Source of the DNA: Amycolatopsis japonica
Lineage (GTDB): Bacteria > Actinomycetota > Actinomycetes > Mycobacteriales > Pseudonocardiaceae
Reading direction: 5' to 3'
NCBI RefSeq assembly: GCF_000732925.1
Contig: NZ_CP008953.1
Location: 496,001 to 560,000, forward strand
DNA: 64,000 nucleotides
Made by a program: the position numbers and the translations under genes. The notes beneath the pieces are model-generated. The model saw only the letters and a list, made by a program, of their open reading frames with translations. It did no database searches and had not been told where the DNA came from. Shown piece after piece: positions 1 to 8,732 of this stretch (its first letter is position 1; each line of letters opens with the position of its first letter).

Positions 1-164
1 CCGACGTCCACTCGGGAATCGAGGCCGGGTTGCAGACGATCCTCGTGCTCACCGGCATCTCCACGCGGGAGAGCGCGGAGCACTACCCGTACCGGCCGAC
101 CAAGATCATCGACTCGATCGCCGATCTGGTCGGGCGCACCGGCGACCCCTTCGGCGAAGGCTGA
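1..164 (+). CDS. HAD-IIA (NagD-like) phosphatase, 3' end only
   Basis: The reading frame enters from the left edge (first full codon at base 3) and stops with TGA at 162-164, giving the last 53 residues. The visible part begins DVHSGIEAGLQTILVLTG and continues through a Tyr-Arg-Pro-rich stretch. This matches the C-terminal core of the NagD/p-nitrophenylphosphatase HAD-IIA family, where the Asp and the G-I-x-A-G segment follow the Mg-binding GD(x)3TD motif. The catalytic DxD motif lies outside the window, so activity cannot be judged. Substrate is unknown; members hydrolyse small sugar or aromatic phosphates in the cytoplasm. Confidence 0.7.
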   Translation, partial: DVHSGIEAGLQTILVLTGISTRESAEHYPYRPTKIIDSIADLVGRTGDPFGEG

Positions 165-201
165 GCGACACGACGGCGGGCGGAGGGCTTATCGTCAGAC
201 G

Positions 202-1017
202 ATGCACGACGATCAGCCCACGCCCCCGACCTATGTGGTCGGTGACGTGCACGGACACCGGGACGAGCTGGCCGAGGCGCTCCGGGAGAAGGGGCTGCTC
301 GACTCCGACGACGACTGGGCCGGCGGCGAAGCGACCCTGTGGTTCCTCGGCGACTTCGTCGACCGAGGGCCCGACGGCGTCGGCGTCATCGACCTGGTGA
401 TGCGGCTCGAACGCCAGGCCGCCACGGCGGGCGGGCACTGCGGGACGCTGCTGGGCAACCACGAGATCCTGCTGCTCGGGATGTACCACTTCGGCGACAC
501 GGAGGTGCCGTCCGACTTCGGGCCGCGCAGCTTCGCCCGCAGCTGGGAGATCAACGGCGGGCTGCTCGAAGACCAGGACAGGCTCACTCCGCAGCATATC
601 GAATGGCTGACCTCGCGCCCGATGCTGACGCTGGCCGCGGATCACCTGCTGATGCATTCGGACACCCTCGAGTACCTCGGCTGGGGCGAGGACATCGACG
701 GGATCAACGCGCGTGGCCGCGAGATCCTCGAAGGCAGCGACATCGAAGCCTGGTGGGACGTGTGGCGGCGGATGACCACGCGGTACGCCTTCCGTGGACC
801 GGAGGGCGCCGACGTCGCGCAACAGCTCATGGACCGGCTCGGCGGCGAGCGGATCGTGCACGGGCACAGCGTCATCGCGGACCAGCTGGGGATCCACCCC
901 GCGCAGATCGAGGGACCGTATCTCTACGCGGGCGGGAAGGCGCTGGGGATCGACGGCGGGTTGTTCGTCGGCGGTCCTTGCCTGATCATCCCGCTGCCGT
1001 GGGAGCCCGAGGACTGA
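202..1017 (+). CDS. calcineurin-like metallophosphoesterase
   Basis: A 271-residue cytoplasmic phosphoesterase of the Ser/Thr protein phosphatase fold. The metal-binding motifs are in order: GDVHGH at residues 14-19, GDFVDRG at 50-56, GNHE at 85-88, and a late VHGHS motif that supplies further metal-ligand histidines. No signal peptide or membrane segment is seen. The ATG at 202 follows a GGAGG-like sequence about 15 bp upstream. It is preceded closely by the HAD phosphatase, with 37 bp between, so the two phosphatases may be co-transcribed. The family covers protein phosphatases and Ap4A hydrolases; the sequence does not settle which. Confidence 0.8.
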   Translation: MHDDQPTPPTYVVGDVHGHRDELAEALREKGLLDSDDDWAGGEATLWFLGDFVDRGPDGVGVIDLVMRLERQAATAGGHCGTLLGNHEILLLGMYHFGDTEVPSDFGPRSFARSWEINGGLLEDQDRLTPQHIEWLTSRPMLTLAADHLLMHSDTLEYLGWGEDIDGINARGREILEGSDIEAWWDVWRRMTTRYAFRGPEGADVAQQLMDRLGGERIVHGHSVIADQLGIHPAQIEGPYLYAGGKALGIDGGLFVGGPCLIIPLPWEPED

Positions 1018-1041
1018 GCCAGGCGGGTCCGGCTGGGCACC

Positions 1042-1102
1042 GTAGTACATGAAGGCCCCCTTCCTTGCGCCAGGCGCAAGGAAGGGGGCCTTCATGTACT
1101 AC
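1042..1102. repeat. family B palindrome (61 bp), probable bidirectional terminator
   Basis: Perfect inverted repeat with 29-bp arms beginning GTAGTACATGAAGGCCCC and a 3-nt loop (CAG, closable to a 1-nt loop). It lies between the converging metallophosphoesterase and yccF genes. Its core, CATGAAGG...CCTTCATG, is shared with the palindromes at 8529-8585 and 54896-54950. There is no T-tract. Confidence 0.85.
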
Positions 1103-1177
1103 AGGGACGAGCGAAGGGCGGCGGTAGCGTGGTCGGGGCACGTCTCCCGGCGGCTGCCAGGCCCCGCCACCTCCGAC

Positions 1178-1230
1178 GTTGCGAAAGCCACTTTCGCAAC
1201 CTTCAACGTTGCGAAAGTGGCTTTCGCAAC
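1178..1230. repeat. double palindrome (family F) in a convergent junction
   Basis: Two 23-bp units, GTTGCGAAAG-CCA-CTTTCGCAAC and its reverse complement with a TGG centre, are separated by 7 bp. Each unit is itself a 10-bp-arm hairpin, and the two units together form one longer 23-bp-arm hairpin. The DNA or RNA can therefore fold two ways. It sits 14 bp from the yccF stop codon and is the second hairpin in this junction. Confidence 0.85.
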
Positions 1231-1243
1231 CCCCGGTCAAGCC

Positions 1244-1618
1244 TCAGGGGAGTTCCACGATCTCCTTGCCCAGCGGCATCAGCGACACCGGGATCATCTT
1301 GAAGTTCGCCACGCCCAGCGGGATCCCGATGATCGTGATGCACAGCGCCACCCCGGTCAGCACATGGCCGATGGCGAGCCAGAGCCCGGCGAAGATGAAC
1401 CAGATGACGTTGCCGATCGTCGACGCGGCCCCGGAGTCGCGCCGGTCCACCACGGTGCGGCCGAACGGCCAGAGCGCGTACGCCGCGATCCGGAACGACG
1501 CCAGCCCGAACGGGATGGTGACGATCAGGATGCAGCAGATGATGCCGGCGACGATGTAGCCGAGCGCCATCCACAGGCCGCACAGCACGAGCCAGATGAC
1601 GTTGAGGATCAGGCGCAT
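1244..1618 (-). CDS. yccF: YccF family inner-membrane protein
   Basis: A 124-residue integral membrane protein built from two copies of a YccF (DUF307) module. Each has a hydrophobic helix pair with the typical ILNVIWLVLCGLWMALGY-like and GNVIWFIFAGLWLAIGHVLTG-like segments and an IPFG/IPLG motif that ends in a small-residue loop. The family is widespread but its role is not established. The ATG (1616-1618) shares one base with the TGA of the upstream phzF-like gene (TGATG), so translation of the two is probably coupled. Confidence 0.85.
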   Translation of the reverse strand: MRLILNVIWLVLCGLWMALGYIVAGIICCILIVTIPFGLASFRIAAYALWPFGRTVVDRRDSGAASTIGNVIWFIFAGLWLAIGHVLTGVALCITIIGIPLGVANFKMIPVSLMPLGKEIVELP

Positions 1619-2379
1619 CAGACGTGCAACTCCCCGCTGGCCACGGTGACCGCCTGCCCCGAAAGCAGGACGCGGTCGCCTTCGAGATTCATCCGGACGA
1701 TGCCGCCGCGGGCCGAGGCCTGCTCGCCGACGAGCTTGTCGCGGCCGAGCCGGGCGGCCCAGTACGGCGCGAGGACGCAGTGCGCGGAGCCGGTGACCGG
1801 GTCTTCGTCGATGCCGACGCCCGGCGCGAAGAACCGGGTGACGAAGTCGATCCCGTCCACGTCACCCGGTGCGGTGACCATGAGCCGTCCGTTCCAGTGC
1901 GCGCGCAGCGCGGCCAGGTCCGGCGCGAGCGAGCGCACGACGGAAGCGTCGTCCACCACCGCGAACAGGTTGTGTTTGCTGCGCCCGACGTACTCGAACT
2001 CCAGGCCCGGCAGGATCGACGACAGATCGTCGTCCGACTCGCGGGGCGGATCCGACGGGAAGTCCATCGACACCCAGCCGCCCTCGGCGCGGCAGCGCAA
2101 CTCGCCGCTTCTCGTCGTGAAGGTCTGCTCGCCGCCGAGGACGTGCGTGGTCGCTAGCGTCGCGTGCCCGCACAGGTCGACTTCGGTCTCCGGTGTGAAC
2201 CAGCGAAGCGACTTCGGCCCGTCGCCACCAACCTCGACGAAGGCCGTCTCGGCGTGCTTCAGCTCGGCGGCGACGGACTGCATCCAGCCCGCGTCGCCCG
2301 GAGCGTCCAGCAGCACCACGCCGGCGGAGTTACCGGCGAAGGCTTCGGAGGTGAAGGCGTCGACGATGTAGAGGCGCAT
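1618..2379 (-). CDS. PhzF family isomerase/epimerase
   Basis: A 253-residue PhzF-fold protein beginning [25 protein letters not shown]. The N-terminal F-x-G-N-x-A-G-V segment and the internal [14 protein letters not shown] and [10 protein letters not shown] motifs are hallmarks of the family. These mark the catalytic Glu/Asp and the two halves of the pseudo-symmetric barrel. Members catalyse proton shifts or epimerisation on small metabolites (PhzF itself acts on dihydrohydroxyanthranilate), but no phenazine genes are nearby, so the substrate is unknown. I chose the internal ATG at 2379 rather than the longer frame because the extra 45 residues are unlike the family. It is coupled to yccF downstream. 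Confidence 0.85.
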   Translation of the reverse strand: MRLYIVDAFTSEAFAGNSAGVVLLDAPGDAGWMQSVAAELKHAETAFVEVGGDGPKSLRWFTPETEVDLCGHATLATTHVLGGEQTFTTRSGELRCRAEGGWVSMDFPSDPPRESDDDLSSILPGLEFEYVGRSKHNLFAVVDDASVVRSLAPDLAALRAHWNGRLMVTAPGDVDGIDFVTRFFAPGVGIDEDPVTGSAHCVLAPYWAARLGRDKLVGEQASARGGIVRMNLEGDRVLLSGQAVTVASGELHV

Positions 2380-2512
2380 GTCCTCGACGATATCGGCCGC
2401 CGCCGGAGCGGGCCTCCGGGTTTCCCCTGAGGTGGTCTCCACTTGCAGGTGGCCGCCGTCACGCCACGTTCCTAGACTCGACGCGTCGATGCCGCCGAAC
2501 GCAGGAGTCTCC

Positions 2513-4171
2513 ATGCCCGACGCCCCCGCAGTACCGAGCTACGCATCGGGAATCTCGGACACCCCGCTGCTGGGGGACACCATCGGCGACAACTTCGATC
2601 GCACCGTCGCCGCCTTCGGCGACCGGGACGCGCTCGTCGACCGCGCGGCCGGGAAACGCTGGACGTACACCGAACTCGCGGCCGAAGTGGACGCGCTCGC
2701 GCTGGGCCTGCTCGACCTCGGGATCGCCAAGGGCGACCGCGTCGGCATCTGGTCGCCGAACCGCTGGGAGTGGACCTGCGTCCAGTACGCGACCGCGAAG
2801 ATCGGCGCGATCCTGGTCAACATCAACCCGGCGTACCGCTCGCACGAACTCGAATACGTGCTGAACCAGGCCGGGATCAAGCTCATCGTGGCCGCGAACT
2901 CGTTCAAGACCTCGGATTACGCGGGCATGATCGCCGAAGCGGGCCCGAAGTGCCCGGCGCTGGAACACGTCGTGCTGCTCGACAGCCCGGAGTGGCCGTC
3001 GATGCTGGAGATCGGGCGCAAGGCCGACCGCGCGCCGCTGGTGAAGCGGCAGGCCGAACTCTCCGCGGACGACCCGATCAACATCCAGTACACGTCCGGC
3101 ACCACCGGCTTTCCCAAGGGCGCCACCCTCAGCCACCACAACATCCTCAACAACGGCTACTTCGTCGGCGAACTCTGCAACTACACCGAAGCCGACAAGA
3201 TCTGCATCCCCGTGCCCTTCTACCACTGCTTCGGCATGGTGATGGGCAATCTCGCGGCGACGAGCCACGGCGCCTGCATGGTCATCCCGGCGCCCGCGTT
3301 CGAGCCGAAGGCCACCCTCGAAGCCGTCGCGGCCGAGAAATGCACGTCCCTGTACGGGGTTCCGACGATGTTCATCGCCGAACTGGCCGACCCGGACTTC
3401 GCTTCTCACGACCTGTCCTCGCTACGCACCGGGATCATGGCGGGCTCACCGTGCCCGGTCGAGGTGATGAAGCAGGTCATCGACCGGATGGGCATGGCGG
3501 AGGTGTCGATCTGCTACGGCATGACCGAGACGTCGCCGGTTTCGACGCAGACCCGCGCGGACGATTCGGTGGAGCGCCGGGTGTCGACGGTCGGCCGGGT
3601 CGGGCCGCATCTGGAGGTCAAGGTCGTCGATCCGGAGACCGGGCTGACCGTGCCGCGCGGCGAACCGGGCGAACTCTGCACCCGCGGCTACTCGGTGATG
3701 CTGGGTTACTGGGAACAGGCGGACAAGACGGCCGAGGCGATCGACGCGGCGCGGTGGATGCACACCGGCGACCTCGCGATCATGGACGCCGACGGATACG
3801 TCAACATCACCGGCCGCATCAAGGACATGGTCATCCGCGGCGGCGAAAACCTGTACCCGCGCGAGATCGAGGAATTCCTCTACACGCATCCCGACATCCT
3901 CGACGCTCAGGTGATCGGCGTGCCGGACGAGAAGTACGGCGAGGAACTCATGGCCTGGGTCCGCATGCGCGAGGGCGCGGAGCCGCTGACGGCCGAAGCG
4001 GTGCGGGAGTTCTGCGAGGGCAAGCTGGCGCGCTACAAGATCCCGCGCTACGTCCATGTCGTCGAGGAGTTCCCGATGACGGTGACCGGCAAGGTGCGCA
4101 AGGTCGAGATGCGGGCGGAGTCGATCAGCATCCTCGGGCTGGAGAAGGCGGCGTCGACCAAGCACGCCTGA
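2513..4171 (+). CDS. AMP-binding fatty acyl-CoA synthetase (FadD-like)
   Basis: A 552-residue member of the ANL adenylating superfamily that would activate a carboxylic acid with ATP and CoA. The P-loop-like motif [11 protein letters not shown] starts near residue 193. The [20 protein letters not shown] hinge region, a TGD motif near residue 417 and the C-terminal catalytic lysine in TVTGKVRK near residue 526 are all present. The full-length match to medium/long-chain acyl-CoA ligases (ACSF2/FadD type) is good, but chain length cannot be read from the sequence. The ATG at 2513 is chosen because AGGAG lies at 2503-2507 with 5-bp spacing. The gene is divergent from phzF-yccF, with 133 bp between. 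Confidence 0.88.
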   Translation: MPDAPAVPSYASGISDTPLLGDTIGDNFDRTVAAFGDRDALVDRAAGKRWTYTELAAEVDALALGLLDLGIAKGDRVGIWSPNRWEWTCVQYATAKIGAILVNINPAYRSHELEYVLNQAGIKLIVAANSFKTSDYAGMIAEAGPKCPALEHVVLLDSPEWPSMLEIGRKADRAPLVKRQAELSADDPINIQYTSGTTGFPKGATLSHHNILNNGYFVGELCNYTEADKICIPVPFYHCFGMVMGNLAATSHGACMVIPAPAFEPKATLEAVAAEKCTSLYGVPTMFIAELADPDFASHDLSSLRTGIMAGSPCPVEVMKQVIDRMGMAEVSICYGMTETSPVSTQTRADDSVERRVSTVGRVGPHLEVKVVDPETGLTVPRGEPGELCTRGYSVMLGYWEQADKTAEAIDAARWMHTGDLAIMDADGYVNITGRIKDMVIRGGENLYPREIEEFLYTHPDILDAQVIGVPDEKYGEELMAWVRMREGAEPLTAEAVREFCEGKLARYKIPRYVHVVEEFPMTVTGKVRKVEMRAESISILGLEKAASTKHA

Positions 4172-4250
4172 CACTTCGAGGCAACCTGTCACACCGTTGT
4201 CGCGTGTTCCCTTCGTGGCGGACCCGAACCGCCGCGAAGGGGAGAAAGTC

Positions 4251-5396
4251 ATGACACTCAAGCGAAGCAGAAGAGTTCTCGCTCTGGCAGGCTCGCTCGC
4301 GGTGCTGCCGCTGATGCTGCCAGGCGTGGCGGTCGCCGCCACCGCGCCGATCGATCTGGGCACCTTGCCGGGGGATCAGTACAGCGAGGTCAACGCGGTC
4401 AACGACGACGGCGTCATGGTCGGTTCGTCGACACCGCTGGAAACCCAGATCAAGTACCACGCGGCGAAATGGGACGCGCTGGGCCGGATTTCCGCGTTGC
4501 CCGGCCTCGGCGGCGAGCAGAGCACGGCGACGGACGTCAACCGCGGTGGGGTCGCGGTCGGCTGGGCCCACAAGGACGCGAACTGGAACCAGGCCGCGGT
4601 CAAGTGGGCGCCCGACGGCACGGTGACCGCGTTGCCTTACTTGCCCGGCGGGGATTACGCGACCGCGAACGCGATCACCGACGGCGGCGTGATCGTCGGC
4701 GCCGGGCGTGCGGCGGACGGGACGATGCACGCCGTCCGGTGGAACCCGGACGGCAAGGTGGTGGACCTCGGCGGCTTGCCGGGCGGCGCCTACGCGAACG
4801 CGGAATGGGTCACCCCGGACGGCAGGACCGTCGCCGGAACGGCGTCCGACGCCGCGGGGAACAACCACGTCGTGCGCTGGAATCTCGCCGGTGTGATCAC
4901 CGATCTTTCCCCGGGCAATCCGCGCGCCACCCCGGAGGACATGAACGATTTCGGGGTGATCGCGGGAAGCGCCGACGACGCGAGCGGCAACCCGAAACCG
5001 GTGCGGTGGGAGCGTGACGGGCGGATGACCTGGCTCGACTGGCCGGAACGGGATCCGGGCTGGGCGAACGCGGTGAACAACGCCGGTGCCGCGGCCGGTG
5101 GCGGCCATCTGGTGTTCGGCACGGAAAGCCCGGTCAAGTGGAACCGCGCGGGAACCCGTACGACACTTTCGACCGCGCGTGGGCTGGCTTACGACATCGA
5201 CCGGCTCGGCACGGTCGTGGGCCTGGAGAACAACATCGCGACGAAGTGGACGGCGAACGGCACTCGGACGGTCCTCGGCGCGCTGCCGGGCGGCTCCTAC
5301 AGCGTCGCCACCCACATCGCGGCGAACGGAACGGTCGTCGGCTTGTCCGACAACGAAAACGGCCGCACGCACGCCGTGTACTGGCCCGCCGGGTAG
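4251..5396 (+). CDS. secreted HAF-repeat protein
   Basis: A 381-residue exported protein. The first ~30 residues (MTLKRSRRVLALAGSLAVLP...AVAA) form a Sec signal peptide ending near Ala-Ala-Thr. The mature part is a series of about seven imperfect ~45-residue units containing the patterns (V/I)-x-L-x-x-L-P-G-G-x-x-(S/A)-x-A and N-x-x-G-x-V-V-G. These are typical of the HAF (probable extracellular repeat) family, likely folding as a beta-propeller-like structure. No catalytic residues can be named. The start has AAGGGGAG at 4237-4244. It runs 79 bp behind the acyl-CoA synthetase in the same direction; a functional link is not evident. Confidence 0.8.
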   Translation: MTLKRSRRVLALAGSLAVLPLMLPGVAVAATAPIDLGTLPGDQYSEVNAVNDDGVMVGSSTPLETQIKYHAAKWDALGRISALPGLGGEQSTATDVNRGGVAVGWAHKDANWNQAAVKWAPDGTVTALPYLPGGDYATANAITDGGVIVGAGRAADGTMHAVRWNPDGKVVDLGGLPGGAYANAEWVTPDGRTVAGTASDAAGNNHVVRWNLAGVITDLSPGNPRATPEDMNDFGVIAGSADDASGNPKPVRWERDGRMTWLDWPERDPGWANAVNNAGAAAGGGHLVFGTESPVKWNRAGTRTTLSTARGLAYDIDRLGTVVGLENNIATKWTANGTRTVLGALPGGSYSVATHIAANGTVVGLSDNENGRTHAVYWPAG

Positions 5397-5398
5397 GG

Positions 5399-5477
5399 GC
5401 TGAAGGACGCTTTCACCGCATGTGATGCAGTGAAAGCGTCCTTCGCCGCGTGCGATGCGGGGAAAGCGTCCTTCAGC
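5399..5477. repeat. family E compound hairpin between convergent genes
   Basis: Starts GCTGAAGGACGCTTTC and ends GAAAGCGTCCTTCAGC, with a third related arm (GTGAAAGCGTCCTTC) in the middle, so the left arm can pair with either right arm. The alternative pairings resemble an antiterminator arrangement but more likely reflect repeat duplication. It begins 2 bp after the HAF protein stop and ends 5 bp before the R2lox stop. Related hairpins occur at 43356-43400 and 50804-50850. Confidence 0.8.
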
Positions 5478-5482
5478 ACTCC

Positions 5483-6454
5483 TCAGGCCGCGGAGTTGGC
5501 GGCCGCCGCGGCGATCGCCTTCGCGTCTTCTTCGCCGAAGGTCTCTTCGAGGTTCTCCGGCGAGTAGTCGAGATCGATCTGCTCCACCGGCATCCCGCGC
5601 GCGGACTCGATCGCGCCGAGACGCCGCTGCGCCCGGTCCGCCGCGTACTGGATGATCTCCTCGGGATCGTTGTCGAACGGGATCTCCTCGAACTGGTCCT
5701 GCACCCACTGGATCATGCCCAGCGCGTGGGGGAGCAGTTCGCCCATCCGTTGCTGCACCGCGTCCCAGAGCGAATCGTCGGCGGCCACGTGACGGCGGCA
5801 GGTGAAGGTGCCCCACGCCATGTGGCGGCGTTCGTCGTCGCCGATGCGGCGCACCAGTTCCTGCATACCCGGCAGGATGTCGTGCTGGGTGCAGATCAGC
5901 TGCCACGAGTAGTACCCGGTCAGCGCGAGACTGCCCTCGATGACGTGGTTGTAGGTGACGCTCGCGCGGATCTGGTTGAGCGGACTGGGATCGTCTTCCA
6001 GCGCGCGCAAGGACTGCGGCAGCTCTTCGTAGAAAAGCTTGCGGTAGTGGGGATTCTCCGCGACGTACGGATGCAGGTCCTCGGTCAGCCCGACGGAGTC
6101 CATCCAGCGACGGAACACCTCGGTGTGCTTGGCCTCCTCGAAACAGAACTGCGTCAGGTACATCTCGTCGCCGAAGCGGCCGGTCGCGGACATCGCCCGC
6201 ATGAACGGCTGGATGTCTTCGGTGACCGCCTCTTCGCCCGCGATGAACTGTGCCACCAGATAGGTCGTCGACCGCTGCTGTTCCGGGTTGAGGGTTTCCC
6301 AGCCTTCGCGTTCACGGGAGAAGTCGATGTCGGCCGGGTTCCAGAACTTCTTGTTCCCCTTGACGAACAGCCGCAGCGGGAACGAGTCCCAGTTCAGCCC
6401 GCCCTTGCGCAGGGAGGAAAAACCGGTCCGCAGTTCGGAGAGCGTGTCGGTCAT
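5483..6454 (-). CDS. R2-like ligand-binding oxidase (R2lox)
   Basis: A 323-residue ferritin-like protein matching the R2lox group (M. tuberculosis Rv0233 type), which holds a heterodinuclear Mn/Fe centre and a bound fatty-acid-like ligand. All six metal ligands expected from Rv0233 are present with a +6 offset: E74, E107, H110, E173, E208 and H211. The residues that form the ether cross-link in the family, V77 and Y168, are also conserved, so the protein looks fully competent. It is cytoplasmic and is proposed to oxidise a hydrophobic substrate. The ATG overlaps the TGA of the upstream TetR gene (ATGA at 6451-6454), and the same TetR-R2lox pairing occurs in M. tuberculosis (Rv0232-Rv0233, from memory). 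Confidence 0.92.
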   Translation of the reverse strand: MTDTLSELRTGFSSLRKGGLNWDSFPLRLFVKGNKKFWNPADIDFSREREGWETLNPEQQRSTTYLVAQFIAGEEAVTEDIQPFMRAMSATGRFGDEMYLTQFCFEEAKHTEVFRRWMDSVGLTEDLHPYVAENPHYRKLFYEELPQSLRALEDDPSPLNQIRASVTYNHVIEGSLALTGYYSWQLICTQHDILPGMQELVRRIGDDERRHMAWGTFTCRRHVAADDSLWDAVQQRMGELLPHALGMIQWVQDQFEEIPFDNDPEEIIQYAADRAQRRLGAIESARGMPVEQIDLDYSPENLEETFGEEDAKAIAAAAANSAA

Positions 6455-7062
6455 GAGGTCCCCTTCGAATCGGTGGTCAGCGCCCGTATCGCGGGTGCCA
6501 GCACGGCGACGACCGCCGCCGCCGCCTCGTCGGCCGAATGCGTCGGCATGACGAGATGGGACAGGGAAAGCCGCACGACGGTCTCCGCCAGCAGAGTGGC
6601 GGATTCCGGGGAGAGCGACGGCTCGAACTCGCGGTATTGCCCGGCCGCGACCTCGGTGGCCGCGGTCAGGATCGGTTCGCCCTTGGTGGTGAGCAGGGGA
6701 AGAAGGTCCTCGCCCGCTTCGGTGCCCAGCGTGGTGGCGACGAGCCGGTTCTCGCGGGCGTGCTCGATCGTGTACACGACCGCCTCGCGGATCCCGTCGC
6801 GCAGGTCCAGTGCGTCTTGGACGCGCACGCGGATGCCTTCCAGGAACTCCGAAGTCGTCCGGAGGACCACGGCCTCGGCGAGCGTGCCCTTGTTGCCGAA
6901 CTCGTTGTAGACGGTCTGCCTGCTCACGCCGGCGCGGGCGGCGACGTCCGCCATCCGCAGGGCCGTGTAGCCGTGTTCGGTGAGCAGCTCGGTGGCCGCG
7001 TCGAGCAGTGCCTCCCGCAGGGAGGCCTTGGTCCGATCGGAGAAGCTCGTGATCTCGCCCAC
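6451..7062 (-). CDS. TetR family regulator of the R2lox operon
   Basis: A 203-residue regulator with an N-terminal TetR helix-turn-helix (about residues 12-60; [24 protein letters not shown]) and a divergent ligand-binding C-terminal domain. It starts at GTG 7062 with a GGAAG-like site just upstream. It is the first gene of a two-gene unit with R2lox, joined by a 4-nt overlap. A TTGACA/TGTCAA inverted repeat lies immediately upstream (7072-7096) and is a reasonable autoregulatory site. The ligand is unknown; a fatty-acid-type effector would fit the R2lox partner but is only inferred. Confidence 0.85.
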   Translation of the reverse strand: MGEITSFSDRTKASLREALLDAATELLTEHGYTALRMADVAARAGVSRQTVYNEFGNKGTLAEAVVLRTTSEFLEGIRVRVQDALDLRDGIREAVVYTIEHARENRLVATTLGTEAGEDLLPLLTTKGEPILTAATEVAAGQYREFEPSLSPESATLLAETVVRLSLSHLVMPTHSADEAAAAVVAVLAPAIRALTTDSKGTS

Positions 7063-7071
7063 ACTTCCAGC

Positions 7072-7096
7072 TTGACACAGATCACGCGCATGTCAA
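7072..7096. promoter_or_regulatory. candidate TetR operator upstream of tetR-R2lox
   Basis: TTGACA at 7072-7077 is mirrored by TGTCAA at 7091-7096, with a 13-bp spacer, 9 bp ahead of the TetR GTG. A third half-site (GTTGAC) follows at about 7101. Position and symmetry suit an autoregulated TetR operon that could also influence the divergent HAD gene at 7157. No binding evidence is available from sequence alone. Confidence 0.4.
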
Positions 7097-7156
7097 AGAA
7101 GTTGACGGGTGTCCATCCGGTGTAAATCGGTCGGTGGTGGCGGCTACCGTGATCGT

Positions 7157-7774
7157 GTGGGCATCACCGTGGGGTTCGACCTCGACATGACACTGATCGA
7201 TCCGCGGCCGGGCATGGTCGCGGTGATGAACGCGCTCGGCGTGGAATCCGGCCTGCCGCTGGACGGCGAATACTTCGCGGCCAACCTCGGGCCGCCCCTC
7301 GACGCCAGCCTGCGGGGTTTCGGCGCGCCGGAGGAGCGCATCCCGGAGCTGGTGGCGCGGTTCCGCGCGATGTATCCGGAGACGGTCGTGCCGGTGACGG
7401 TCGCGATGCCCGGCGCGGCCGAAGCCCTGCACGCGGTCCGCGAGGCGGGCGGACGCACCGTCGTCGTCACCGGCAAATACGCGCCCAACGCGAAACTCCA
7501 CCTGGACGCGCTCGGGCTGGAGGTCGACGTCCTGGTCGGGGAACTGTGGTCGACGGAGAAGGCCGCCGCGCTCACCGAGCACGGCGCCAGCGTCTACGTC
7601 GGAGATCACGTCGGCGACATCCGCGGCGCGCTGGCGGCGGGCGCGGTCCCGATCGGGGTCACGACCGGCCCGTGCACCAAGGAAGAGCTGCTCGCGGAAG
7701 GAGCCGACGTGGTGTTCGACTCGCTGACCGAGTTCCCCGGCTGGCTCAGCTCTTTCGGCGAGCCTCGCGGATAA
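7157..7774 (+). CDS. HAD superfamily hydrolase (phosphoglycolate phosphatase-like)
   Basis: A 205-residue haloacid dehalogenase-fold phosphatase. Motif I is FDLDMTLID near residues 8-16, with the nucleophile in DxDxT. Motif II/III is VVTGK, and motif IV is YVGDHVGDI. An alpha-helical cap of about 60 residues follows motif I, as in type I caps of Gph/beta-phosphoglucomutase relatives. I chose GTG 7157, which places motif I near the N-terminus; the longer frame to 7109 adds residues unlike the family. It converges on and overlaps the small membrane protein gene at 7746. The substrate is not determinable. Confidence 0.75.
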   Translation: MGITVGFDLDMTLIDPRPGMVAVMNALGVESGLPLDGEYFAANLGPPLDASLRGFGAPEERIPELVARFRAMYPETVVPVTVAMPGAAEALHAVREAGGRTVVVTGKYAPNAKLHLDALGLEVDVLVGELWSTEKAAALTEHGASVYVGDHVGDIRGALAAGAVPIGVTTGPCTKEELLAEGADVVFDSLTEFPGWLSSFGEPRG

Positions 7775-7964
7775 GGGCGATCAGGCCGAGGGCGAGCCCC
7801 AGCGGAGTGATCACGCCCGCCGCGGCGGAAAGCCACACCGGCAGGTTCTCGAGTCCGGCGGCGAACATGACGAAAACCGCTGTGACGGCGATCATGCCCA
7901 GCGCGAACAGGCCGATGCCGACGCGCATGAGGATCGGTTTGCCGGGCTTTTCGGGGACGGCCAC
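7746..7964 (-). CDS. small two-helix membrane protein, hypothetical
   Basis: A 72-residue protein with two transmembrane segments ([21 protein letters not shown] and [21 protein letters not shown]), separated by a short loop and ending RREARRKS-like in basic residues. Longer frames exist, but only the GTG at 7964 has a strong ribosome-binding site (AAAGGAGG, complement of 7970-7977, 5-bp spacing), so I prefer it. Its 3' end overlaps the end of the HAD gene by 29 bp on the opposite strand. No family is recognised. It is probably expressed alone. Confidence 0.6.
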   Translation of the reverse strand: MAVPEKPGKPILMRVGIGLFALGMIAVTAVFVMFAAGLENLPVWLSAAAGVITPLGLALGLIALIREARRKS

Positions 7965-8123
7965 AGCGGCCTCCTTTACTGCGGTCTCCATGAAGGAGAG
8001 GGTATCCGCCGGTATCCGCTTCTCCACAGGGCCTGTGGCGAGATACGCTTATGGGACGCGCGCCCTGGGTACGCCCCCGGGCGCGTTCGTTGTGAGCGGG
8101 ACAGCAAAGGATTGGTGAGGGAA

Positions 8124-8510
8124 GTGCCGACCGGCAAGGTCAAGTGGTACGACGCGGAGAAGGGTTTCGGTTTCGTCACCCAGGATGGGGGCGCCGACGT
8201 CTACATCCGCAAAGCCGCGCTGCCGCAGGGCGTCGAAGGGCTCAAGGCCGGGCAGCGCCTCGAGTTCGGTGTCGCCGACGGCCGCCGCGGCCCGCAAGCG
8301 CTCTCCGTCCGGCTGCTGGATCCGCCGCCTTCGGTCGCCGAGGCGCGCCGCCGCCCCGCCGAGGAGCTGCACGGGCTCATCGAGGACATGATCAAGCTGC
8401 TCGAACTCAAGGTGCAGCCGGATCTGCGGCGCAACCGCTACCCGGACCGCAAGAACACCAAGCAGATCGCCGAGATCATGCGCGCGGTCGCGCGGGACCT
8501 CGATCCCTGA
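8124..8510 (+). CDS. cold-shock domain protein with C-terminal extension
   Basis: A 128-residue protein. The first ~65 residues form a cold-shock (OB-fold) domain opening [20 protein letters not shown], with the RNP1 motif KGFGFV and an RNP2-like DVYIRKAAL (Val-Tyr-Ile in place of the usual Val-Phe-Val). It would bind single-stranded RNA or DNA in the cytoplasm. The remaining ~60 residues ([22 protein letters not shown]...) are charged and helical, an extension seen in the mycobacterial CspB type rather than the 67-residue CspA type. The start is GTG 8124 by family alignment; in-frame GTG 8115 and TTG 8112 are alternatives. Confidence 0.85.
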   Translation: MPTGKVKWYDAEKGFGFVTQDGGADVYIRKAALPQGVEGLKAGQRLEFGVADGRRGPQALSVRLLDPPPSVAEARRRPAEELHGLIEDMIKLLELKVQPDLRRNRYPDRKNTKQIAEIMRAVARDLDP

Positions 8511-8528
8511 TCGGCGCTCCCCACCCAC

Positions 8529-8585
8529 GTGCCATGAAAGGTCCTTTCCTTGCAAAATTTGCAAGGAAAGGACCTTTCATGGCAC
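8529..8585. repeat. family B palindrome (57 bp), probable bidirectional terminator
   Basis: Perfect 28-bp arms beginning GTGCCATGAAAGGTCC around a single central A. It follows the cold-shock gene stop by 18 bp. The AAAATTT centre and the CATGAAAGG core relate it to the elements at 1042 and 54896. Confidence 0.85.
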
Positions 8586-8618
8586 TCGCGTACGTCGATG
8601 CCTCGGGAACCTCGCCTG

Positions 8619-8673
8619 GTCCGTGAAGGCCTCCTTGAGGGACCCAGAGTCCCTCAAGGAGGCCTTCACGGAC
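8619..8673. repeat. family A palindrome (55 bp), copy 1
   Basis: Perfect 25-bp arms beginning GTCCGTGAAGGCCTCC with loop CCAGA. It is identical to the copy at 22028-22082 and, read on the other strand, to those at 41649-41703 and 60796-60850. It lies with the family B element in the convergent junction between the cold-shock and DUF2771 genes. Confidence 0.9.
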
Positions 8674-8732
8674 TCGAGGAGCGCCGCAGCTCAGGGACGG
8701 CCGCGCGGTGGTAGCAAAGGTCCCTTGCTCCC

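Noticed and set aside
1178-1230. Insertion-sequence terminal repeats
   Set aside because: No transposase, no larger element bounded by the repeats, and no flanking target duplication.
2380-2514. 45-residue N-terminal extension of the PhzF protein
   Set aside because: Overlaps the promoter and ribosome-binding region of the divergent acyl-CoA synthetase and is absent from PhzF family proteins.
4125-5906. A 593-codon minus-strand open frame opposite the HAF-repeat gene
   Set aside because: It runs antisense through a clear secreted protein gene and the following hairpin, is Arg/Gly-rich as expected of a high-GC shadow frame, and matches no family.
5450-6910. A 486-codon + strand frame across R2lox and its TetR gene
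   Set aside because: Spans two real minus-strand genes with intact catalytic residues and has no recognisable domain.
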